A stretch of 64,000 nt of DNA, taken from positions 1-64,000 of the forward strand of contig CANRIR010000006.1 in the NCBI GenBank assembly GCA_947630735.1, in the 5' to 3' direction. Within the stretch, counting starts at the first letter, position 1, and every line of letters starts with the position of its first letter. The notes below the pieces were generated by a model that did not search any database, had not been told where the DNA came from, and saw only the letters and a list, made by a program, of their open reading frames with translations. Source of the DNA: an uncultured Marvinbryantia sp. GTDB taxonomy: Bacteria > Bacillota > Clostridia > Lachnospirales > Lachnospiraceae. The position numbers were made by a program, and so were the translations under genes. Positions 37,534 to 44,601 of this stretch are shown in pieces.

Positions 37534-38619
37534 ATGAGGACTTATCTGGTAACCGGGGGAGCCGGGTTCATCGGTTCCAATTACATTCATTATATGTTCC
37601 GGAAATATGACAGCGAGATCCGCATCATCAACGTGGACTGCCTGACCTACGCGGGCAATCTGGAGAACCTGCGGGATGTGGAGAACCGGGAAAACTACAC
37701 CTTTGTGAAGGCGGACATCACGGACAGCGCGGCCATCACAAAGATTTTTGAGGAGAACGACATCGACCGCGTGGTGCACTTTGCGGCCGAGAGCCATGTG
37801 GACCGCAGCATCCGGGACCCGGAGGTGTTTGTGCGCACCAACGTGCTGGGCACCCTGGTGATGCTGAACGCGGCCAAGGCCGCCTGGGAGCTGCCGGACG
37901 GAACGTTCCGCGAGGGGAAGAAGTTCCTGCACGTCTCCACGGACGAGGTGTACGGCTCCCTGGAGAAGGAGGGCGAGTACTTCTACGAGACCACCCCCTA
38001 TGCACCCCACAGCCCCTATTCCGCCAGCAAGGCCTCCTCGGACATGCTGGTAAAGGCCTATATGGACACCTACCGCTTCCCGGCCAACATCACAAACTGC
38101 AGCAACAACTACGGGCCCTACCAGTTTCCGGAGAAGCTGATCCCGCTGATCATCAACAACGCCCTGCACGGGAAAGACCTGCCGGTGTACGGCGACGGCA
38201 GGAATGTGCGCGACTGGCTGTACGTGGAGGACCACGCCAAGGGCATCGACATGGTGCAGGAGAAGGGACGCCTGTTTGAGACCTACAACATCGGCGGCCA
38301 CAACGAAAAGCAGAACATCGAGATCATCCACATCATTCTGGACACCCTGCAGGAGATGCTCCCGGAGGGGGATCCCAGAAAAGAACTGGTGAGCGAGAAC
38401 CTGATCAAATATGTGACGGACCGGAAAGGGCACGACCGCCGCTACGCCATCGCGCCGGACAAGATCCGCGCGGAGCTCGGCTGGGAGCCGGAGACCATGT
38501 TTGCGGACGGCATCCGCAAGACCATCCAGTGGTTCTTTGAGAACGAGGAGTGGATGAACAATGTGACCAGCGGCGAGTACCAGAAATATTACGAGTCCAT
38601 GTACGAAAAGAAAGACTAA
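37534..38619 (+). CDS. rfbB: dTDP-glucose 4,6-dehydratase
   Basis: 361 residues from ATG 37534 (ggaggagaga ahead); an earlier in-frame start lies inside rfbD and is not supported. Second step of dTDP-rhamnose synthesis, NAD-dependent. Seen: LVTGGAGFIGSNYIHYM, DCLTYAGNLENL, VHFAAESHVDRSIRDPEVFV, HVSTDEVYGSL, SPYSASKASSDMLV (YxxxK) and NCSNNYGPYQFPEKLIPL. Confidence 0.96.
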   Translation: MRTYLVTGGAGFIGSNYIHYMFRKYDSEIRIINVDCLTYAGNLENLRDVENRENYTFVKADITDSAAITKIFEENDIDRVVHFAAESHVDRSIRDPEVFVRTNVLGTLVMLNAAKAAWELPDGTFREGKKFLHVSTDEVYGSLEKEGEYFYETTPYAPHSPYSASKASSDMLVKAYMDTYRFPANITNCSNNYGPYQFPEKLIPLIINNALHGKDLPVYGDGRNVRDWLYVEDHAKGIDMVQEKGRLFETYNIGGHNEKQNIEIIHIILDTLQEMLPEGDPRKELVSENLIKYVTDRKGHDRRYAIAPDKIRAELGWEPETMFADGIRKTIQWFFENEEWMNNVTSGEYQKYYESMYEKKD

Positions 38620-38643
38620 TACAGAAGCAGGAGGAATACACAT

Positions 38644-39513
38644 ATGAAAGGGATCATACTGGCCGGAGGCGCGGGCACACGCCTGTACCCCCTCACAAAG
38701 GCGATCTCCAAACAGATCATGCCGGTGTACGACAAGCCCATGATCTACTATCCCCTGTCCACCCTGATGCTGGCGGGGATCCGCGAGATCCTCATCATCT
38801 CCACGCCACGGGACCTCCCCGTGTTTGAGGATCTCCTGGGAAGCGGCGAGCAGCTCGGGCTCTCCTTTGCCTACGCGGTGCAGGAGGAGCCGAGAGGGCT
38901 GGCGGACGCGTTTCTGATCGGCGAGGAGTTCATCGGAAAAGACAGCGTGGCCCTGGTCCTGGGGGACAATATCTTTTACGGGCAGAGCTTCTCAAGAGTG
39001 CTCCGAAACGTGGCGGACCGCAAGTCTGGAGCCACTATTTTCGGCTATTATGTGCGCGACCCGCGGGAGTACGGCGTGGTGGAGTTTGACGAGAACGGGA
39101 AAGCGCTCTCCATCGAGGAAAAGCCGGAGCACCCGAAGAGCAACTACGCGGTGCCGGGCCTGTATTTTTACGACAACGACGTGGTGGAGATCGCGAAAAA
39201 CGTAAAGCCCTCCGCGCGCGGCGAGATAGAGATCACCAGCGTGAACAACGAATATCTGCGCAGGGGCAGCCTGCGGGTGGAGACCCTGGGGCGCGGCTTT
39301 GCCTGGCTGGATACGGGGAACCACGACGCGCTGCTGGACGCGGCGGACTTTGTGGCGGCGTTCCAGAAACGCCAGGGACTCTATATCTCCTGCATCGAGG
39401 AGATCGCGTACAAGCAGGGCTTTATCTCGAAGGAGCAGCTCCTCGCGCTGGCGGAGCCGCTCTTAAAGACCGCTTACGGGCAGTATCTGGTGGAAGTGGC
39501 GGATGGATTGTAA
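38644..39513 (+). CDS. rfbA: Glucose-1-phosphate thymidylyltransferase
   Basis: 289 residues, ATG 38644 after gcaggagg. First committed step: makes dTDP-glucose from dTTP and glucose 1-phosphate. Seen: [90 protein letters not shown] and [16 protein letters not shown]. Confidence 0.96.
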   Translation: MKGIILAGGAGTRLYPLTKAISKQIMPVYDKPMIYYPLSTLMLAGIREILIISTPRDLPVFEDLLGSGEQLGLSFAYAVQEEPRGLADAFLIGEEFIGKDSVALVLGDNIFYGQSFSRVLRNVADRKSGATIFGYYVRDPREYGVVEFDENGKALSIEEKPEHPKSNYAVPGLYFYDNDVVEIAKNVKPSARGEIEITSVNNEYLRRGSLRVETLGRGFAWLDTGNHDALLDAADFVAAFQKRQGLYISCIEEIAYKQGFISKEQLLALAEPLLKTAYGQYLVEVADGL

Positions 39514-39540
39514 AGATACAAGGAATTGAGGAAAACGAAA

Positions 39541-40092
39541 ATGGGGAAGATAACGGTTGAGACATGTCCGATAGAGGGGCTGAAGGTGATCACGCCCGCC
39601 GTGTTCGGCGACGAGCGCGGCTATTTTATGGAGACCTACCACAAAGAGGCGTACCGGGAGGCAGGCATCGGCGCGGAGTTTGTGCAGGACAACCAGTCCG
39701 CCTCCAAAAAAGGCGTCCTGCGGGGACTGCACTTTCAGATCCGATACCCGCAGGCGAAGCTGGTGCGGGTGATAAGCGGCGAGGTGTTTGACGTGGCCGT
39801 GGACCTTCGGAAGGGATCGCCCACATACGGACAGTGGCACGGGGAGATCCTCTCCGCGGAGAATAAAAAGCAGTTTTATATCCCGGAACAGTTTGCCCAT
39901 GGGTTTTTGGTGCTGTCGGATCTTGCGGAATTTACCTATAAGTGTACCGATTTTTATCATCCGAACGACGAGGGCGGCATTCTCTGGAACGACCCGGAAA
40001 TCGGGATCGAGTGGCCCGTGCCGGAGGGGATGGAGCTGATCTTCTCCGAGAAGGACCGGAAGTGGGGCACCCTCCGGGACCTCAACAGGTAA
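39541..40092 (+). CDS. rfbC: dTDP-4-dehydrorhamnose 3,5-epimerase
   Basis: 183 residues from ATG 39541 (gaggaaa ahead); an in-frame TTG at 39526 overlaps that site. Cupin-type epimerase of the third rhamnose step. Seen: VFGDERGYFMETYHKEAYREAG, FVQDNQSASKKGVLRGLHFQ (catalytic His), GEVFDVAVDLRKGSPTYGQW and QFAHGFLVLSDLAEFTYKCTDFY. Completes the dTDP-L-rhamnose pathway within the locus. Confidence 0.96.
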   Translation: MGKITVETCPIEGLKVITPAVFGDERGYFMETYHKEAYREAGIGAEFVQDNQSASKKGVLRGLHFQIRYPQAKLVRVISGEVFDVAVDLRKGSPTYGQWHGEILSAENKKQFYIPEQFAHGFLVLSDLAEFTYKCTDFYHPNDEGGILWNDPEIGIEWPVPEGMELIFSEKDRKWGTLRDLNR

Positions 40093-40107
40093 TGGGAGCA
40101 CGGGACA

Positions 40108-40911
40108 ATGAAGAGAATGAGTTCTTTTCTGCGGGATCTGTATGTGAACCGGAAGCTGATCTGGCAGCTGGCGAAAAACGATTTTAAGACCAGATACGCG
40201 GGCTCCTACCTGGGGATCATCTGGGCGTTCATCCAGCCGGTGGTGACGGTGCTGGTGTACTGGTTCGTGTTTTCCAAGCTGCGCGCGGGCGCGGTGCGGG
40301 AAGTGCCGTTCGTGCTGTGGCTCGTCGCCGGGCTTGTGCCCTGGTTCTTTTTTCAGGACGGATTGAACAGCGGCGCCAACGCGCTGATCGAATACAGCTA
40401 TCTGGTAAAAAAAGTGGTGTTCAACATCAGCGTGATACCGGTGGTAAAATTGGTGTCGGCGCTGTTTGTGCACTGTTTCTTTGTGTGCGTGATGCTCCTT
40501 CTGTATATCCTGCTGGGATATGCGCCGGGCGTCGCCGCCGTCCAGGTGCTCTATTACTCCCTCGCCATGTTTGTGCTGGTTTTGGGGATCACCTACGCCA
40601 CCTGTGCGGTGGCCGTATTTTTCCGGGACCTCACGCAGATCATCAGCATCGTTCTGCAGGTCGGGGTGTGGATGACGCCCATCATGTGGAATTTTGAGGA
40701 TCTGCACCTGTCCGGCCCCGTGGTGTTTGTGATGAAGCTGAATCCCATGTACTATATTGTGGAGGGCTACCGGGGAGCGCTCATCAGCGGAAGCCCGTTC
40801 TGGGAGGAGCCGGCTCTGACCGCCTACTTCTGGATCGTCACCCTGGCGGTATTTCTGGTGGGGACTTCCATATTCCGCAGACTGAAGGTTCACTTTGCGG
40901 ATGTGCTGTAA
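40108..40911 (+). CDS. wzm: ABC-2 type glycan exporter permease (Wzm-like), copy 2
   Basis: 267 residues, ATG 40108. Six membrane segments; opening LIWQLAKNDFKTRYAGSYLGIIWAFIQPVVTVLVYWFVFS is typical of polysaccharide exporter permeases, followed by TYATCAVAVFFRDLTQIISIVLQVGVWMTPIMW. Placed directly after the rhamnose genes and before its ATPase, as in O-antigen and S-layer glycan clusters. Its sequence is clearly different from the permease at 30564, so the two are not a recent duplication. Confidence 0.93.
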   Translation: MKRMSSFLRDLYVNRKLIWQLAKNDFKTRYAGSYLGIIWAFIQPVVTVLVYWFVFSKLRAGAVREVPFVLWLVAGLVPWFFFQDGLNSGANALIEYSYLVKKVVFNISVIPVVKLVSALFVHCFFVCVMLLLYILLGYAPGVAAVQVLYYSLAMFVLVLGITYATCAVAVFFRDLTQIISIVLQVGVWMTPIMWNFEDLHLSGPVVFVMKLNPMYYIVEGYRGALISGSPFWEEPALTAYFWIVTLAVFLVGTSIFRRLKVHFADVL

Positions 40912-40924
40912 AAGGGGATTGTTT

Positions 40925-42265
40925 ATGCAGGAATGTGCGATTCGCGTAGAAAATCTGACCAAGATATACAAACTGTATGACCGGCCGAAGGACCGGCTCA
41001 AGGAAGCGCTGGGCCTGTCCCGCAAAAAGACACTCTCACGGGATTATTATGCCCTGCGCGACGTCAGCTTCGATGTGAAAAAGGGCGAGACGGTGGGCAT
41101 CATCGGGACCAACGGCTCCGGAAAATCCACCACCTTGAAGATCATAACCGGCGTGCTGAACCCCAGCGGCGGACAGATCACTGTGAACGGCAGGATCTCC
41201 GCGCTCCTGGAGCTGGGCGCCGGTTTTAATATGGAATACACGGGGATCGAGAACGTGTACCTGAACGGCACCATGATCGGCTTCTCCAAAGAGGAGATCG
41301 ACCGGAAGCTGCCGGATATCCTGGAGTTTGCGGATATCGGGGATTTTGTCCACCAGCCCGTGAAGACTTACTCCAGCGGCATGTTCGTGCGGCTGGCCTT
41401 TGCCGTGGCCATCAACATCGACCCGGAGATCCTCATCGTGGATGAGGCCCTCTCCGTGGGGGACGTGTTTTTCCAGACCAAGTGCTACCACAAATTCGAG
41501 GAATTTAAAAAGATGGGCAAGACCATCCTGTTTGTGAGCCACGACCTGAGCAGCATCAGCAAATACTGCGACCGCGTGATCCTCCTGAACAAGGGGGAAA
41601 AGCTGACGGAGGGCGCGCCGAAGGACATGGTGGACCTGTATAAAAAACTGCTGGTCAACCAGCTGGACCTGAAAAACCTGAAGCCCGTGGAACCGTCCGC
41701 GTCCGGGGCGGATGCGGATAAAAGAGACGCCGCGGCGGCACCAAAAGAGCCGGCCGGGGAAGGGCAGGATCTGTCCGCGCAGAGCAGTATGTGGGAGCCG
41801 GCGTTCGCAAAGAACCCCAACATCAATGAGTATGGGGACCGCAAAGCCCAGATCGTGGGCTTCAACATCCTGAACGGGGAGGGAAAGTCCTCCAATCTGC
41901 TGGAGAAGGGCAGCGAGTGCACCATACAGATGCGGGTGCTGTTCCACGAGCAGATCAACGAGCCCATTTACGCCTTTACCGTGACGGACCTCAAGGGCAC
42001 CGATATCACGGGCACCAACAGCATGTTTGAAAAGATCCCGGTAAAACCCAGAAAGGCCGGGGAGGTGCAGGAGATCTCCTTCACCCAGAAGATGGACATG
42101 CAGGGCGGAGAGTATATGCTGTCCCTGGGGTGCACGGGCTACGAGGGGGACAGCTTTGTGGTGCACCACCGGCTGTACGAGGTGTGTTCCCTGACCATCG
42201 TCTCCGAAAAAAATACGGTGGGATTTTACGATGCCAATTCGGTGGTGCGGCTGCTGAACGACTGA
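40925..42265 (+). CDS. wzt: ABC glycan exporter ATPase with C-terminal carbohydrate-binding domain (Wzt-like), copy 2
   Basis: 446 residues from ATG 40925 (aaggggatt ahead). ATPase core: [58 protein letters not shown] and ILIVDEALSVGDVFFQ. After an acidic, Ala-rich linker (about 258-290) comes a beta-rich tail of about 155 residues (QIVGFNILNGEGKSSN, VLFHEQINEPIYAFTVTDLKGTDITGTN, GGEYMLSLGCTGYEG, VGFYDANSVVRL) matching the Wzt C-terminal domain, which in Gram-negative O9a-type systems binds the capped non-reducing end. The methyltransferase and kinase-like genes follow directly. Confidence 0.94.
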   Translation: MQECAIRVENLTKIYKLYDRPKDRLKEALGLSRKKTLSRDYYALRDVSFDVKKGETVGIIGTNGSGKSTTLKIITGVLNPSGGQITVNGRISALLELGAGFNMEYTGIENVYLNGTMIGFSKEEIDRKLPDILEFADIGDFVHQPVKTYSSGMFVRLAFAVAINIDPEILIVDEALSVGDVFFQTKCYHKFEEFKKMGKTILFVSHDLSSISKYCDRVILLNKGEKLTEGAPKDMVDLYKKLLVNQLDLKNLKPVEPSASGADADKRDAAAAPKEPAGEGQDLSAQSSMWEPAFAKNPNINEYGDRKAQIVGFNILNGEGKSSNLLEKGSECTIQMRVLFHEQINEPIYAFTVTDLKGTDITGTNSMFEKIPVKPRKAGEVQEISFTQKMDMQGGEYMLSLGCTGYEGDSFVVHHRLYEVCSLTIVSEKNTVGFYDANSVVRLLND

Positions 42266-42280
42266 TCTTGGAGGAGAGCC

Positions 42281-43213
42281 ATGCGGGAATATGTGGGAAA
42301 GGTAATGCTGGATGAAACCTGGTACCCGGGCGAGGATCTGTACAGCGACGGGACCGTGGAGGACCGTCTGCTCGCCATCGCCCAGAGCTGCGGCGAGGAG
42401 GAGCTGAACCGTGCGATCGCCCATGAGAAGGACTGGGCGGTGCTCTATCACATGTCTCATATCCGGGAGAACATTGTGGACTGGCTGCCCATCCAGAAGA
42501 CCGACAGCGTGCTGGAGATCGGCGCGGGCTGCGGGGCGGTGACGGGGGCGCTGGCCAGAAAGGCCGGACGGGTGACCTGCATCGACCTGTCCAGGAAGAG
42601 GAGCCTGGTGAACGCCCACCGGCACAGGGATTATGACAATATACAGATCCTGGTGGGAAACTACCAGGACATCGAGAAAAATCTGGCAGAGCCCTACGAC
42701 TATGTCACGCTGATCGGGGTGTTTGAATATGCCCAGAGCTATATCGGCACCGACAGGCCCTACGCGGAGTTCCTGCGCCAGAGCGCCCGCCATTTAAAGC
42801 CGGGCGGGAAGCTGGTCATCGCCATAGAAAACCGCCTGGGGCTGAAATACTGGGCCGGCTGCCGGGAGGACCACACGGGCAATTACTTTGAAGGGCTGGA
42901 GGGCTACCCGGAGCAGCCCGGCGTGCGGACATTTTCCAGACCGGAGCTGGAAGCGCTCTTCTCGGAGGCTGGGTTCGCCGGGTGGCAGTTTTATTACCCC
43001 TATCCGGACTACAAGCTGCCCATGGCCGTCTACTCGGACCGCTATCTGCCGAAAAAGGGTGAGCTGCGCGCGGACCGGGCGTGCAATTTTGACCGGGAAC
43101 GGCTCGCGCTGTTCCGGGAGGACAAAGTGTTCGACTCTCTGATCGAGGACGGTCTGTTCCCCCTGTATGCAAACTCTTATCTGGTGATCCTGGAAGGAGC
43201 CGAGAACGGATGA
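42281..43213 (+). CDS. SAM-dependent methyltransferase, candidate chain-capping enzyme
   Basis: 310 residues, ATG 42281 after ggaggagag. Class I methyltransferase: motif I VLEIGAGCGAVTGALARKAGRVTCIDLSRKR (about 76-106), a motif II-like YDYVTLIGVFEYAQ, motif III HLKPGGKLVIAIENRLGLKYWAG. The GLKYWAGCREDHTG region resembles the methyltransferase half of WbdD-like proteins and related glycan-locus enzymes. Four-base overlap with the next gene and position right after a Wzt with a binding tail suggest it modifies the chain terminus. A role on a sugar inside the repeat is the alternative. Confidence 0.85.
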   Translation: MREYVGKVMLDETWYPGEDLYSDGTVEDRLLAIAQSCGEEELNRAIAHEKDWAVLYHMSHIRENIVDWLPIQKTDSVLEIGAGCGAVTGALARKAGRVTCIDLSRKRSLVNAHRHRDYDNIQILVGNYQDIEKNLAEPYDYVTLIGVFEYAQSYIGTDRPYAEFLRQSARHLKPGGKLVIAIENRLGLKYWAGCREDHTGNYFEGLEGYPEQPGVRTFSRPELEALFSEAGFAGWQFYYPYPDYKLPMAVYSDRYLPKKGELRADRACNFDRERLALFREDKVFDSLIEDGLFPLYANSYLVILEGAENG

Positions 43214-44601
43214 AGCAGGTAATCTTTTCCAAATTTTCAAATGAACGCGCAAAGGCTTTTGCCATCCGCACCCAGATCCTGGAGGACGCGGACGGCACCC
43301 GGGTCGTGCAGAAGATTGCCTGCCACCCGGAGGGGCGGGAGCATGTGAACCGCATTGCGAAGTGGCACGACAGGCTTTTGGAGCAGTTCTCCAAAACCGC
43401 CATCTGCCCGAACCGGGTGCTCGGCACGGCGGACGGCGTGGTGGAGCTGGAATATCTGGACGGTGCGGAGACGCTGGAGACGCGCTTCGTGCATCTGTGG
43501 GACGGAGGCTGCAGAGAAGAGGCCAAAGCCCTGTTGGAAAAGTATCTGGATATGCTGCGCTCCTGTGCGGATGTGCCGTTTGTCCGGACCGACGCCTTTT
43601 CGGAAGTATTTGGAGAGGCGGATCTTCCGGAAGGGCTTCTCTGCATGCCCGTGACGGATTTTGACATGACGGCGGAAAACATTTTTTTCACGGGTCAGGA
43701 GGATCTGTGGGAGCTGATCGACTATGAGTGGGTCTTCCCGTTTCCCGTTCCGGTCAATATGCTGATCTACCGGACGATCCTGTATGTGACCTGCCGGCAC
43801 ATCGGGAACTCCCGGGAGCTGGCGGAGGATCTGTGCCGGCAGGAGGGCATGTGCGAGCGGGAGATCCGGGCCTATCAGAAGATGGAGGAGGCCTTCCAGC
43901 GCTATGTGACGGGGGACCATGTTCCCATTCGGGACCTGTACCAGGATATTTCGCCGGGGGTGGTCGCTGTGGACACCGAAAGGAAGATGCCCGCGTCCGG
44001 GAAGGCGGATATGCGCAGCACCCTGTATCTGGACGGGCCGGAGAACGCCGCGCAGGACAGGACCGTCTATGCCCGGGCAAGGCAGGAAAAGTCCGGGGAC
44101 TACCGGGTGGAGTTTCAGCTGCCGGAGGATTTTTCGGGCACGGAGCTTCGCTGGGATCCCTTTGAGGGGGAACTGTCGGAGATCCGGATCGTGCGGACGG
44201 AGGCGGATGTGCCCGTGACACTTGCGCCGATGAACGGGTTTTCCCGGGACGGCAGGGATGTTTTCTGGACCAGGGATCCCATTTACCGGGTGCAGGCGGA
44301 CGGCGACGGCCTGCGAAAGCTGGTCCTCTATTTTGAGGCGCGCTTTCTGGAGGAAGAGGAGGCGCTGGCCGGCGGAAGGCAGACCCGCCTGGAGTGGGAA
44401 GCTTATGACGCTGAGATCGCGAATCTGCGGTGCCAGGTGGCCAGACAGCAGGAAGAGATCGCGCGGCAGCAGGCAGAAGACGCAGAGATGAGAAGGCAGC
44501 TGGACACCCTGCGCTCCGTGGGGCTGGTCCGCCTTTTCGAGCGTGTACACAGAAGAGTGCAGCGGGGCAGGGAGAGGACAGATGGAGAGACAAAAAAGTA
44601 G
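43210..44601 (+). CDS. Kinase-like protein with C-terminal coiled coil, candidate partner of the methyltransferase
   Basis: 463 residues, ATG 43210 overlapping the methyltransferase stop. I see an aminoglycoside/choline-kinase-like core: Lys35 in VVQKIACHPEG, hinge VVELEYLDGAETLE (77-90), catalytic loop TDFDMTAENIFF with Asp150/Asp152 and Asn157, and metal-binding Asp171 in ELIDYEWVFP. A beta-rich middle region (about 265-380) follows, then a coiled coil (about 395-437: AEIANLRCQVARQQEEIARQQAED). This order of kinase then coiled coil recalls WbdD, whose coiled coil sets O-antigen length. I did not see a glycine-rich P-loop clearly. Substrate unknown; assignment is by motif and context. Confidence 0.7.
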   Translation: MKQVIFSKFSNERAKAFAIRTQILEDADGTRVVQKIACHPEGREHVNRIAKWHDRLLEQFSKTAICPNRVLGTADGVVELEYLDGAETLETRFVHLWDGGCREEAKALLEKYLDMLRSCADVPFVRTDAFSEVFGEADLPEGLLCMPVTDFDMTAENIFFTGQEDLWELIDYEWVFPFPVPVNMLIYRTILYVTCRHIGNSRELAEDLCRQEGMCEREIRAYQKMEEAFQRYVTGDHVPIRDLYQDISPGVVAVDTERKMPASGKADMRSTLYLDGPENAAQDRTVYARARQEKSGDYRVEFQLPEDFSGTELRWDPFEGELSEIRIVRTEADVPVTLAPMNGFSRDGRDVFWTRDPIYRVQADGDGLRKLVLYFEARFLEEEEALAGGRQTRLEWEAYDAEIANLRCQVARQQEEIARQQAEDAEMRRQLDTLRSVGLVRLFERVHRRVQRGRERTDGETKK

